DNA of 64,000 bases. It comes from Glandiceps talaboti. Its lineage: Eukaryota; Hemichordata; Enteropneusta; Spengelidae. A model generated the notes under the pieces. The model was not told where the DNA came from and made no database searches. It saw only the letters and a program-made list of their open reading frames with translations. Below are positions 47,001-60,823 of the stretch, in pieces (the first letter of the stretch is position 1; every line of letters starts with the position of its first letter). The position numbers and the translations under genes were made by a program. The stretch covers positions 23,545,681 to 23,609,680 of the forward strand of contig NC_135552.1 in the NCBI RefSeq assembly GCF_964340395.1, in the 5' to 3' direction.

Positions 47001-50000
47001 CAGATCATACACAGTGAACAATTTGAAATTATATCTTTGCTATATTTTGACTTAATCAATTTTTTATAGTACCATCTAATACTAGTCCCTCGCATTCTAA
47101 ATTACCTGTTCTGTGGTAGGGATACTCTGTAGTTGATCCATGTTCATTGGAAGGCTGGTTTGGTTGGCCAGCTATCGTTGTATACGTAGCTGTTGTAATA
47201 TTATCGGTGTTCACAAACATGGTGTTATTTTGTGTAACATTTCTTTGTTCCGGATCTGTTTCTGTACCTAATAGTTTTCTATTGATTGTTGATTCATACA
47301 GTTTACTTGACATAACGTGATTAGTTACGTCACTAGTGACGTCATCATTACGTAATTGTGTTGTATTCGTCTGTGTACCGATGTAAGTTCTGCGCTGTTC
47401 AGTAGTCCGTGTAAGGGTCGTGGCTTGACGTTCGTTGCCATCGACATCTGTGAGCAGCCTTGTTATACTTCTATCATTCCTGTTTTCACTCTGTGTCGCA
47501 GTTGTTGTGCGTTCTTCCGTAGATCTAGATAATTCAGTGTTCCTTGTGAGCGAAGTATTATATCCAGTCAATAATTCCCGAGAAGTGACAATGGGGGTAT
47601 TCGGTGGCACGTACTCTGTATGAGACTCAGACGATCCCTTTGTAGTAAATTCAGTGGTTATCACATTTTCAGGTGTATCGTTGTCGGCTGTATTCAAAGA
47701 CGTCGTAAAATCTACCGTGGGGACAGTAGACTGACTACCTTCATCTGTCATTCCGGACAAAGTTGTGCTTCTTGCTTCTGATAAACTACAATCTTCGCCA
47801 AACCATCCCGGGCTGCAATAACATCTGTTGTTATGGTTACATTGCTATAAAACAATAAAATTAGAAAAGAATCGTTTTATCGCAATCAAAGAAATGCACT
47901 GAACCGTTACCAGCAATTAATCTGTACGTGCTTCATCTCAGCTGAGATGGCAGCCTAAAACAGTGTCAACACACAAAGTGTTCGGAGTGCAGCAATTTTA
48001 ATTTATCAACTTGATATAAATATCATTATGAATAGGTGTACACAATATGATGAAAGGCAATAAAATGGGTAGTAAAGATGCCTTATGGTTAAAAGTTCCT
48101 CTGTTTGGAGGTGTAAACGAAGTCGAAGGTGTGACGGTTACTTAGTCGCTAAATGTGAACGACGATCGTGCCCCAGTCAATTTACAGAGGCCTAGATAGC
48201 TGCGTTGAGCACAGTACAGTGTAGACAAGTGGTATATAAAAAAAGTCGGTTCCGTTGTTGTCGTGCTTAGAATCATGGTCATAGAATTAAACTGGTAACC
48301 TACCCCATGACCAGAACAGACGATGCTGGAAGCGGTAGGACACGGTGGAATATTCACCTGATTGACATCCATACATCTGTTTCCAAGACAAATTTTATCA
48401 TCTCTACATTTAGTTCCATTTAATACATACCCCACGTTTGACCCGTCTGCCAAAGTGATTTGCCCACCTCTAGAAGAAGAAAAAAGTTCCTGGCATAATA
48501 TACATACACCGATTGCCTGACTTAGTTCGGATCCTATCATCTATCATCTCAGGCGAGCGGTACCGTTCGATCAAATCAGGTTCTAATCGCACATTGTTTA
48601 GCTTTTACCCAACTGCAGTCCGCACTCTTAATGAATCAACTTAAGTTCTCTATTGACGCATCAATTTCGTGTTAGGAGTCCTCTACAAAATATTGTTTTT
48701 GTAAATTTTTCATTACACGCAAAATCAATGCACATTTCATTATATATGTATCAGTATATATATGACAATAAAACACATATCATATCATATCATCTATCTA
48801 TCATTAACTACCTGCACCGAGCAACTGTTGCTAGCACCAAACGTATCGCCAGATCTAGACGTGGTAGTCATGGTTTCAGTGATAGTTGTTCTCTATCTGA
48901 GGCTTCGTAGGAGTCTTATTTTGTCGTCTTTTCTTGACTAACCTAGTCACGTTTAATATTGGAGGGTTTTTTTGTAACACACCTCGTTCATTTTCCAATG
49001 TCATGATTTGTCATAATCTGATTAAAATCCGATGTAGATGTCGGCTAATTGTTCATTATTATTTTACCTCGGTCATTTTGCTTCAGTTGACCTTCGGGAT
49101 ACATGTTTACGTTTTGGTCTTGATGGCCGCGTCCTCGCCATCACTGAAGATGAAAACGTAAACATGTATCCCGAAGGTCAATTGAAACAAAAATACCGAG
49201 GTAAAATAATAGTGAACAATTAGCCGACATCTACATCGGATTTTAATCAGATTGGGTTTGTCAATATGTGGTCACGTGGTATTGGCAAATTTTACTCTGT
49301 TCAACAAAATGACGTCACTGGTCAAACGTTTTTCGTAATTGGGTACAAGAATTAAAACGGAAAGTAATGATCGATGCTGTCAACTGAGCATACATACATT
49401 TTATTGCTAAACCTCTTGTAGATGTTTGCCTTCAAAGTCAGTATGCGACTTTTCCTATATGACTGTAAGTTTATCTTTTTGTTTATCTAGTGAGTATTTC
49501 CTTCTCGAAAATTACGTCCTTCACAAAGATCTCTTATTGCTGTTATTGATACAGTATGGAATTCTAATAACTAAATATGTTTTTAAAGGTCGCCTAACAT
49601 CCTTACTTATTGTAAAATTATGAGCAGACATAAATTCTTTTTGTATTAATAAAGACATACTGACGTGCAATCAATTATCTTGCCGTTGAGAAAGTATGCT
49701 TTCCTTGTTACTGAAGTTACGGTTCCAACTCTTGGTAAGGGTGATACAACATCACATAGCAAGTATCCACAAAAGACGTCCCTGAAACAAAAAAACCCGA
49801 TGGTTTGAAATAGTTTATTAGAATGTATACACACAATGAGAAATTGAGTAATTTAATATCTTTGCAAGACAAAATATTACCCCTGATAATATATTAATAT
49901 ACAAAATTATAGATTACAAGAATATACCAAAAAACAAGGAACAGTATTTTTCTTGAAATATACATACTGTTCTTCACAGGCTATCCATTGGTCATCAACT

Positions 50001-53000
50001 TGTCCACAGTTACCTTTGCTTTCACCAAGAACATTTAGTTGTGTGTAACAATAGTCGTCTGACGTCACTGACTCTGTCAAAGGATCAACAATGAAACAAA
50101 ACAATGTTCATAGTGTAGTGGTCAAAAGCTGTCACAATAATTTCAAGTTGACTGTCTGACTAACTTTTAATTTTCAAGTGTTTTCATTCCTGAATATATT
50201 TTCATTTCCAATCATTTTATTTCAAAAATCAAATTATCAATTTTTAACAGAAGTTTACGGCCAATTCGTTATTAGGGTTCGCTAGTAATATCAAACTCCA
50301 AGTTCTACTGGAGTTAGCCAATAAGACGTTGAATAAAACTTTACAAATATTTATAGACATGGGTGCAAATCCCTCGTGAAGTAAACAGAGAACGTTTAAC
50401 CCAGCCTTAGCTGAGTGTAGAAAAATCTTTCGCAAAATATCATTTCCACGACACGTGATACTATACTTTGCGACCAAAGTAGAGCAGAGAAATGTCAAAC
50501 CGTTTGTATTTTGACAAACACTTCATCATGACTTATGGTCAAATATATAAATTCAACATTACCTTCACCCCAAACAAACTTGCATTGCGAGTCACGTGTT
50601 TGGCATTGTCCGTTGAAACAATACGCCTGAAAATGAGAAAATGGATATTTGTATACAAAAAATACTTGGTTTGTATGAAAGGTAATGATTACTTATGATT
50701 ATCTCCTTAGGCAATTTTTAAGACAGGTATTCTTTAAGTAAAGTAAAATACACAGAGTTTGAAAGAGGGACCATCACTTAATGAAAGAAAGGCACTTTCG
50801 TAAAATTTGATCATTTGAAACCTTACATTACGCGCGATTGAAGAGAAACGTCGAGTTGAAACTTGTTCCTCTTTCATGGGAGGCCTTTGAATGAGCAAGT
50901 ACCTTCTAAAACACATAACATTATTGAAGAATTGGAAAATAGCTTGTTTACCTGGTCGTCGGAACAACTTATACCATCTTGCTTGTAGAAGTTGTGAGGA
51001 CACTGTTGAAGAAATCGTAAGAACATACCATGTATTTTCTTTGTCTCAATTTGCTACATTTAATGGTAACCATGGACAATACGGAAATTCCTTGTTGTCT
51101 AGGGTAACCATTCAATGTTTGTACAATACTCACTCTACACAATCAACTTACACCGTTCATTATCAAGTAATGCATATATGTATTTTACTTTTCATTCACT
51201 GTTGAATTACTTTTTCTAAAAGTATTCAGGAGACTCAGCTTGCAATATGATAAGTTATTCTCTTGATTCTTTGATAATGTGCCTGCCCCGCCCTGTCTGC
51301 CAACGCAGTTAGGAAGGTAGGTGGGAGGGTGGGACAGACGGTGGGAGGGTGGGTGGATGGGTATGTAGGTAGGTAGGTAGGTAGGTACCTACTACATACA
51401 CATATGTTGTATGTATTTAATCGGTTTAAAATATCGCTATTCTTGAATAAAATCGGCTTCATGATACACATACCTGACTATTTGTACCAGAACAAACTTC
51501 TGCAATATCACAATCATCGACTGGCTGTCTGCAAATAACGCCACGTGTCTTGAACTGGGGGATAAATTTAGCATATATTTGTAGAATAAAGATACGACAA
51601 ACAGTGGATATGTACACACATTTGTCACATCCGTTATTTGTTTATTTACTATCTATCTATCTTTAGAAAATGTTATTCACTGTGACAAGCTGTTCCTGGG
51701 AAATAAATAGAAGTGTATAGTAGGCAGATGTAACTAGTAGGTATAGAGTACTATATTGTTTATACACTGTCTTACAGTTAATGTGCTTGATATTAGTAAA
51801 GCAATAGAATTCAATTTTTAAAGATGTACTTGTTCAACTGCTTTTTTGAGTAAACTCGTACATTGATATAGTAGGTGTAAGTGAAGTTGTGAACCCTTAC
51901 CTGGCAATCCTCACAGCAAACCCCGTCAACACATACTGCACCAGGGGCCAGTATACAATCAATGCAACACCGATTATCGGCACATTCCTGTAACATAAGT
52001 CAGTATATCATCATGATTTATCAACATTCTGGTATGAAACCAAACATTCCTTCTCAACACACCTGCCTATTTTTTTCAATAATCTCATTTTTTTCTTGAT
52101 ATCATCACAGCATTGATATCACTTATAGTAAAGCCGTTACAGCAATTCTCCAAATTTGTTGATAATAACAATAGCTAAGTATTCTGTTGTCATGACAACG
52201 TGATTGCAAAATTGTGCATCCGTTGGCAAAGCAATATTTCATTAGCGATGGACATCTTCAAATATATACAATGTATACAGAGTTTTAACAAATATGGCAC
52301 AAACAGTCTGCTAAATGTTTGAAAGAAAGCGACCCTAACTGTCATGGCTGTGTACGTACATCTGTCGTTCCACAGTCACACTCTTCTCCATCTTCAACGA
52401 AACCATTTCCGCAGGAAGGTGGCTCAAAGAGCTGAAAAAGTAAGTGTACATGTTTGCATTCTCGTTGTACATTAGTATATGTGGGTCACAAACTGCATAC
52501 TATTAAACATCACTTACATATAATTATACGTTTGAATATCCTAAAAGCATAGATCATTATCAATGCAACAGAAAAGGTTACATTTCCCTACACAAAAAAT
52601 AACACGATGACACATATATACTAATTAGTTATTCTGGAATGTTATTGCAGGAGGAATTCGAAAACAACAATATTGTATATATTGCATGTCTATATATATA
52701 TATATGAAGTTGATAACGTCTTCTTTACTTACCTGTGTGGGTTCATTCAACATGCAACCACCAAGCCCACTATCCAAGAAGTTTCCATAATCGTCAAAAC
52801 AGCATGGCGAGAATTGACGGGCAGGTTGAACGCTGTAGGTGAATCAAACATAAAAAATAAACAAGACTAACGAACCAACCAACCAGCCAGCTAGCCAACC
52901 AACTAACTATCGAACAAACAAACAACCAACCAACCAACCAACCAACCAACCAACCAACCAACCAACCAAATGAAGCACAAAGCAACACACTATCCATCCA

Positions 53001-56000
53001 TCCATCCATCCATCCATCCATCCACTCGCTCATTCATTCATTCATTCATTCATTCATTCATTCATTCATTCATTCATTCATTCATTCATCCATTCATTCA
53101 TTCATTCATTCATTCATTCACCATCCATCCATCCATGCACTTAGTATGTATACAAATTCTTATTTAATCTTAAATTACTACAACACATTGCTAATCCACC
53201 TACCCACTGTGAGAAGCCATGATACAACCAAAGCTATCTGGACAGTCACAGCTACCTAAAATGTCGAAGAGGGAATTGAGATAAATTATAATATATGTAT
53301 TGTAAAGTGAACATGTGAATAACCTGTATAAACTAAAACAAAACGTCATTTCAAACAAAAAAATACATACTTTGTATGGCTATAATATTACAAACCGTGC
53401 CTTCCTTACGAGATGAATTACTGGCAAAGAATAACAGAAATAATAACATACAATACGTAATGAATACATTTTTTCATTGTACAATTACGTAAATTTGTAC
53501 ATGCTTGGATACAATGAAATAAAAACAAAAACATTTCAATAAACTTACGTCCGTCATCGTGCATCAGCCCAATGTTGTGGCCTAATTCATGTGCTAATAA
53601 TGTACCTAATACAGCTACATTATTACTATCAACATTCTGAAATAAAAACAAGGAAAATGTTACAAACAATGGTAATTTCATCATAGCCATCATAATAGAA
53701 TATATCCCTACGATACGGACTGAAATGTTTCCTTGGAACACAGGAGATGGAATTTGTCAGGAGGCTATAAATAATTAAACAGAAAACAGTGGTTGTAATT
53801 TCCTGATATGAAAACGACACTTGATAACCTTCAGGGTTTAGATACGTTCGTTTATATCTTATACAATGACTTAGCAACGATATCCTTGTTCAGTCAGGTA
53901 GGTTCGGATATTTCAGCACAATGTTATTTTCAAATTACGGATTTCGTAATAGAACAGTCGTAATTGTGCAGCTGGGACTTTGGAGCATATAACAGATGAC
54001 ACCACATGATGGTAGCCTCGATAAGTTTACTAGACTCTCTCACAGCTTGTTGCCTTAACTCAACTGACAAAACAAGCCGTGTCAAGTGTCATACTATAAA
54101 CCTAGATATTTTCACCATCTGAAAATTTTGCTTTTTTGTTTTAGCTATTCTCAAAGACTATTTTTATTAATTACCAGACCTGTACTTTGTGTTCATATAC
54201 AAGAAGACATTTTAGTCACTACTTATTTTTGTTTGTTGTACAGCGAAATAAACGAAAATAAGTCTTTTGCGAGGTTTACAGTATAACTAATATGGATACA
54301 TCATAATTGGGCAATACTGGAACATTATCTGAAACCACAACTCTAAATATTTGGTAGAAATTATTGTAAAATTCGGCAAAGGAAATTCAGCAAATTGTGT
54401 AAATCTCTGTTTTAACCAAGGAACTGCATGCATTTGTTAACTGCACAAAACACATTGAAAATATAAAACCATTATATAGTGTATAATTACACAGCATCAG
54501 AACCATTGAATATCATGAAGAGTTTTTACATTTAAAGAAAACTTAGTATTTCTTTACCTCATTAACACCTCCTGAATTTCTATCTGAACACATTCCATTT
54601 TGTCTCGATTTGCCACTAGTACCGCTACCAAAAAAGGTTCCCCTGGTTGGAAAAAGTTAAACATTTGTTGTAAAAGCTTTCATATAACTTGATATCTTTA
54701 CATTTATAGATTGCAAACCTCTGAAAATGGCTGTTGGATGTTTCAATAAACCCCTGTCTACTTTTCCCATGCTTTTATGCTTTGAGATAAGTATCATGCA
54801 AAAGGTTTGAAAATTTGAAAGGTTGGAAAATAATACGAAAACGAAGATACAGGCTCTGAAAACTAAACATCCTGTCTATTGTTAAAAGATGTGTAATTGC
54901 AACGACAGCTTTATTGTGATTTGGTCTAGTAAAGTGCTAGATTAGGGGTTCTTCCACTTACGTTATAAGGTGGGCAGAATCATGAGGTATATTGCCAACG
55001 AGGTCGTTGTAGCGATAACTCAGGAAATGGTCAAGGCTTTCTTCTATATCACTTGTTACTGTTATTCTATTTTCTGACGTCCAGGTTTCCATAGCAACTA
55101 GAGCTACGCGTATATTGAGCTGAGCTCTGTACACCTTTTAAGATAATGAAGATGGTCAAAGGGGTCTTCAACAAGATTTATTTTAATGGTAACTAAGAGC
55201 ATTGTATGCTAAGTGTTTTGTATGAACACAGTATGACGTCATGGGCATAGGGTGTGAACTACTGCTTAAGAATTCATCCTGTTATCAAAACACTCGATAC
55301 CTAATAAGGTCTATAGATTATCGTATAATTGAGCTACTTTTGGGTCATTGTAATGTACTTTCTTGATAGTTTGAGACTGTCTTCGGATACTGTTGTTAAC
55401 AAGCACAAAGTTAAACTGGGTGCAGTAGTTCAATTTACCTACCATATCTACAATGTTTGCCGCCGATTTCACAAATTCGTTCACTCTGTTCAGATCACTT
55501 CCATATAGCCGGTACTGTAAATACAAAGATACAAGCACACAATGGTTAAGATGGGGTATAAGTAAATTACCTCGGGAAATGTCTAGTTGCCCCCAAATAA
55601 AAATGACATTTATACCTCCGGATTTTGTGGAACAGGGGTGGTTGTGTTATATTAGAAATGTGCCTATCTTGTAGACAGTCTGGATTTTGTGCCATCTCTT
55701 GTACAGAAGTGTAGATATGTTGCCGCTATCGCTTGATAGATTGACCGGGACAAAATTGTTAATCAAATCTTACCTAAAGACTTCAGCCATACAGAAACGA
55801 ATAGCAGCAGCGAGATTCGAACAAGTAACTTGAATATTCCATAGCTGACACTCAAACTATTGACAATCATGAATCATGATACTATGTAATACATAACCTC
55901 ACTTACCATCATATTGTCATTTACCAACATCAGCTCAATAAACCTTCTTTCACTGTCAACTGTCCTCCTTTTCCTTTTCCTCTACGAATGTCCAAATCAA

Positions 56001-59000
56001 AAGCACTGAATTGCATCATTTGTCATATGACACCTTTCTATTAACACCAAGGGAAATATGCTAGTTTTTCTTTAGAAGGTTCATTTGTGCATGGCACTTT
56101 GAATCGGGTGGCTTGCATACCCAAGACTTCAAATATTAAAGTAATTCTAATATATCCCTACGTCTTTATTGAGACACCTGTTATTTAGTAACATATTGTC
56201 AATATTCAAATCAGTCTGACAGTTTTTACTTGAAAGTTAGAAACATTATACGTACCCCACTTGTAAAATACAGTTTGCCATCATTCTCCTTTCCATCGTT
56301 TTGTTCTGAAAAAATATCACAGAAGGATTGAAAGTGGCACAAGCTGAGTTTATAAGTGTTTTACTCAAGTAAAAATACTTTACATGAAACCTTGGTTAAA
56401 CTATTCTAATGTAATATTAGTGAAGAAATATGCCTTCAATGACATTACAATTGTCTTCTGGCATTGTTAGAATAGTTGATTACATTGACATACGTATAAA
56501 CAATTACATCATCGGATCTTTTATATGATATATCTTAATACCTGGTTTGAATTCAGTCAATTACAAGTGGTGGTTAAGTGAATAGAATGATGGAACCGTT
56601 CAAATATACAGCAGAAATTACGCCCCAAAAAGTATAAACTCGACTTGTGCCCCCTTAATAATAGCATATTCTTGTTTTTCGTTATCAGAGATACATATAT
56701 ATGGTTTGCCTATATACGAGTGTGCACATATTCTTACAGTCACTTACCTCCTAATGCAATGTTGAACGTATTCAATTGCAGAGAACTTCTGTGAAGTAAA
56801 TGAGGATTGACCTTTCCCTAAAAAGATAAAAGATTTAAATAGTGAGATAGCATGAATAGAATATTAGGATTATATTATTACTGCAGTAAACTTGAATGTT
56901 TAAAACAGTGGTTTGAATTTATTTAATCAATGGATCGTATTGTTGGCCAATACGGCTTACGTTTCTCCCGTTTTTTAGAACTATAGTTCAGTTAATTTTC
57001 ACCAGATATTGATATTATTCAGGACTATGACATACGATACCGTACAATTATGTTGGCTTCATAGCAATATCCAGATTGGAGTCTTAATGTCTAAGTGGCT
57101 GTGCAAAATGTATCTCAATAAGTACATAATAGATGCTAGTAATTGTACTTTCGAAGGAAAGAATGGCTGACAGAAATGCACAATTCACATGTCATTTTTT
57201 TCGAAACGACGCGAGTGAATTTCACAAACACAAATCAACATTACCCGCTACACTTTATGTCCCTTTAAAAATGATGAAGATAGTCTGAGTAAGTTTAATT
57301 CGTTGCCATGTCAACTGACGATGTTATCTTTCCATTTGCGCATTAAGGTTAAGACTGCCTTCTACTATTAGATATCAGTTTTAATCCATAGCTGTAACTT
57401 GTTATGGGATTGACCTGACGAAATATTTGAATAATAATTTAAATTTAAATTATGTAACATATATTATTGTTAATGTGGACTGCAGATCCTGTTATATTTC
57501 GGTGACAGATTCTCGTAAAATATGAATTGAGTATCAATATAGCCAACTATGGTTGCACCCTTTTCACCAATTTGTATATATCATCCGCATACCAAGTATG
57601 TTGTTCTGTGCCACGCAAGGGCTGATCCAATAAAGCTATGGTTTTGTATGCATAACATGTTACGTGTGTCTTACTATAAAGTCTAAAGAGACTCTTGGTA
57701 TTTTAACGTTTTGAATGAGTCCCCATTCGCCAACATCAGTCTAAGTTATTAAAGATCAGATAAATCAAAAGAAATTACAACCACCATCATTCAGTCCTAC
57801 CTCACTATCTAATCTTCTATCTATATCTTTTATCCTTCTCAGTCTTAAATCTCCTCGAAATATCACATTTCAACCACAAGTATTCCTTGTTATTCATTAT
57901 TAGGAGACAAAGGCAAGGTATTTTCTGTCACTCTCCGACACTAATTTATACTCTGATAAGATCGTCGATCTATAACATTCACTATTTTTTATCCTACAAA
58001 CCGATATATGTTGTCCAACTTGCTAATAAAACATGACTCATCGAGCAAGAGAGGTCACGAAAGGACGACTAGTTATCATATGTACTTAACACTACACAAT
58101 TCCGGAAGAGACTAAAAGCGTCAGTCATTTGATAGATACTGCGATATTATATTTCTATATTACTCTATCAAGCCAGCGTTTAGACCAAAATTACATATAT
58201 ACTTCGGAAAGTAATTAACTTGTCTCAACACTACCTTATTGTTGTATGCTGACATGAATTGTATTAACTGTCTTAAAGCCGGAAACATGTTGCGAAAAAT
58301 GTCACACGCAGACCTTAGAGATAGTTTGTGAGGATTTTTCATTATCTTTGCTAAATAAATGTTGAATGTCATTCATTCGACTGTTACAAATCTACAAATT
58401 TCATATAATAAATCCATTATGTCCGTTTATTCATTATGAATTACATTTTTCGGTGAATAATCAAAGCATATATTTAACTAACTGCACACTTAATCAAATC
58501 AAAAGGTTGACTTTAACAATAAATGTGGCCGATATTTAGTCCAATAATTATCTGAGCACCAAAACAATTAATTTGTATATGTCTCACACTATGTACATGT
58601 AATATCACCTATTTTATGAGATGCAAAAATTGCATGTGATGTACAATAAAATGCTTTTTTTTAAGATTTGATTTCAAAGTTCAGGGTCAAGGTCAAACCA
58701 TGTGATACTAACAGAAACATCATATCTGATAATATAGCGTTAGACACTTGAACTGAGTCTCTATGTGGTATTGTGCGCAAGATATTGCTCAAATAGTAAG
58801 TCAAATATGGCCGCCTTTTTGCCCTTGAGAGCACTCCATAGTCCTTTCCTGCTAATATATCGTACAACTCCGTAGTAGACAATAAGTGTTACTTATTAGT
58901 GTTGGACACAATCACAAAATGTACCTGGTTATTGGAGGTCGGGCCAAAGGGCCTAGAAGGTAAAATTGAATTGTTCAATATAATTGTGCTTGATTTATCC

Positions 59001-59232
59001 ATAATATGAAAAGCTAATTATTTCGAATCTCCACCAAGCATTTTTGATATTAGAATATCAATATACATGACTGATTGGTACCAATCACATTACATTGCCC
59101 ATGGATTAACTTTGTGATAGTTTCAAATCCCTTCATATTATACAGGCCAGACAATATCTTACCTTAATGAGATCATGAACTGTACCTAAGGGCTCGGTAA
59201 CATATAAATGTTCATCATCGTAAAACAACCCT

Positions 59233-59326
<94 letters not shown>

Positions 59327-60823
59327 ATAATAAATCATTAATGTTTTATGAATGTTTCTTGTAACATTATTTACAACTCAATTTCTAATTTACAACCTCA
59401 AAACAACCATTCTACTGCAAGAGTAAATATAACAAGACAAAATGAACAACATAATACATGTTTAATAGATATTGATGATTTTTTCTGATGGGAAATGAAC
59501 ATTGGAGAGTAATTGATCATCTTCAGAAACACTTTTAAATGTGAAAGGCCAAGTATAATCAATTATTTATTTGATGTCTATTTCACTTTTATTTGCTCAT
59601 CGTGAAAGGATTAGATGGCAATAATTCGTGATAACACAATACAAGGTCACCAAGAAAGACTGTGACCACGTATTTCGTTTAACCTTTGAACCAAATGAGA
59701 ATTTCTTAATATACTTCTCAAGAAGAAAATATCACTCTGATGTGTACAGAATCTCTCTGAAATCTGTCAAATATGCAATTTGAGAACCCATCAGCAGGAT
59801 TGTAATTCCACGACAACAAACGTAGCCAATTACTACCTTGACTATTCGCATTGTATAGATTACACTGTCCATGTAGAAACAGCGTGGACGTGGCCGTCAT
59901 TACACAGTTGAAAGTGTGTTTAAAAGTTACGTTTATACCTTGTTATATGCTTTCTTTATATCACCTATCTCATGATCAATATCTGTTTGATGTCTTCATC
60001 AAAATGACAACTCACCTCAAGCCACTGCAGGTGGACATAGCCACGGCTGAATCTTTGTATCCTCGTATGTATCCATGGTAATAACAATGTTCAGTTCCCT
60101 GTTGGACAATTTCGAATACAAAGTCAGTGAATGAGACTGTAATCACTTTGTTTAAATGCGCACACTACTCTATATAAGTAGTAATGAGTATAAGAAAAGC
60201 AAAGCTTCAGACTAAGATTGAAGAAAAACTTTTAGTTGAAAAATTCATGTTTCGTTCCGCAGCCATGTGCCAATTGATTCCTCTCCTCTACATGTTCATC
60301 ATATTAAATTATGCATATGGATCGTTAAAGTCAAAGCTACGTAATTGATTGGTGGTCTGAAATACGACACATGCAGTTTGTTATCATCAATCTAAGTACC
60401 AAATCATTTGTATGGTTGCGTTCATAAGATATTGCCTAATACAGAAAATCGCAATTTATGCAAATTATTCGTTAATATAGGATGTTTACCAGTCCCTTTT
60501 CACTTGTTGCCATTCCCGTAATAAAGTTGACTGTGGACTATTAAAATCTCATTAAGGACCTATTATGCAAAGTACTACAATTTGCGGCTGAAAAGGGTAA
60601 TATCTGTCGACATAAAATGGAAATTAAGGTTATTAATAGCTTGTATATGAAATAAAAGCCATTTGAATGGGGCTTATATTATCCTGGCAACTGGAGTTGC
60701 GCAGTAACAAAAACACCCTCAATCTTAAGGTAGGACATACAGCACGGCATACTTACATTTCTTATTGTGAGATTCCCCGAAGAACTAAAGTATCTCTCTT
60801 TGTAATCAGACGAGATGAGATTA
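43405..60823 (-). CDS. Membrane-anchored ADAM metalloprotease-disintegrin (5' end not found)
   Basis: Twenty-three exons in transcript order: 60757-60823, 60016-60098, 59163-59232, 56748-56817, 56256-56305, 55907-55981, 55443-55514, 54962-55134, 54558-54642, 53549-53636, 53204-53255, 52733-52832, 52360-52431, 51901-51987, 51474-51554, 50952-51002, 50563-50626, 49968-50073, 49665-49781, 48304-48469, 47106-47844, 46343-46436, 43405-43606. All phases fit, giving 920 visible residues. Order: end of prodomain ([18 protein letters not shown]), furin site RKRKRR (about 114-119), reprolysin domain with zinc motif [12 protein letters not shown] (264-275) and Met-turn (C288-I-M), disintegrin domain with VDDCD instead of RGD, cysteine-rich domain, EGF ([19 protein letters not shown]), a Ser/Thr-rich stalk of about 220 residues, one membrane helix, and a basic tail of 67 residues. 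It is likely an active ectodomain sheddase. Subfamily is unassigned. The signal peptide and first exons were not found. Confidence 0.93.
43755..44037. repeat. Two (CAA)n tracts
   Basis: CAA runs at 43755-43800 and 43966-44037 lie in the last intron of the ADAM gene. Poly-Val and poly-Cys frames are artefacts. Confidence 0.9.
44974..45045. repeat. Possible SINE fragment
   Basis: A B-box-like GCCGGTTCAGTC is followed by a 9-bp inverted repeat AGTCGGCAC/GTGCCGACT and an A-rich end (about 45042-45049). No A box is clear. Weak call, in the ADAM last intron. Confidence 0.25.
49016..49253. mobile_element. Large palindromic MITE, about 98-bp inverted arms
   Basis: Arms 49016-49113 and 49155-49253 are inverted copies differing at only a few positions; both run from AATCTGATTAAAATCCGATG to ATACATGTTTACGTTTT. 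The loop is about 41 bp. TTTGTCA occurs just outside each arm (49007-49013 and 49257-49263) and may be a target duplication. It lies in the ADAM intron between exons 48304-48469 and 49665-49781. High arm identity suggests recent origin. Confidence 0.8.
51317..51388. repeat. (GGTG)n/(GGTA)n tract
   Basis: Imperfect four-base repeat in an ADAM intron, about 85 bases from the exon at 51474. Confidence 0.8.
52873..53136. repeat. Compound tetranucleotide repeat (AACC)n(ATCC)n(ATTC)n
   Basis: Three consecutive tetranucleotide arrays that differ by single base substitutions, starting about 40 bases from ADAM exon 52733-52832. The open frames on both strands are repeat artefacts. Confidence 0.95.
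55785..55866 (-). pseudogene. tRNA-like relic or SINE head
   Basis: On the minus strand a tRNA-like order is visible: AGTTTGAGTGTCAGCTA (D-arm/A-box-like) and then TTGTTCGAATCTCG (B box, 55811-55823). The pairing is decayed. It lies in the ADAM intron between exons 55443-55514 and 55907-55981. Confidence 0.4.
59235..59322. repeat. (GA)n microsatellite forming an ADAM 3' splice site tract
   Basis: Forty-four GA units, read as CT on the ADAM strand. They run straight into the acceptor tctcag of exon 59163-59232, so the microsatellite is the polypyrimidine tract. Confidence 0.95.

Noticed and set aside
49655-49664. Donor gtatgt at 49655-49660 for the ADAM exon
   Set aside because: It leaves the wrong phase for the next exon; the donor gtcagt four bases earlier in the transcript joins the frame and gives [12 protein letters not shown].
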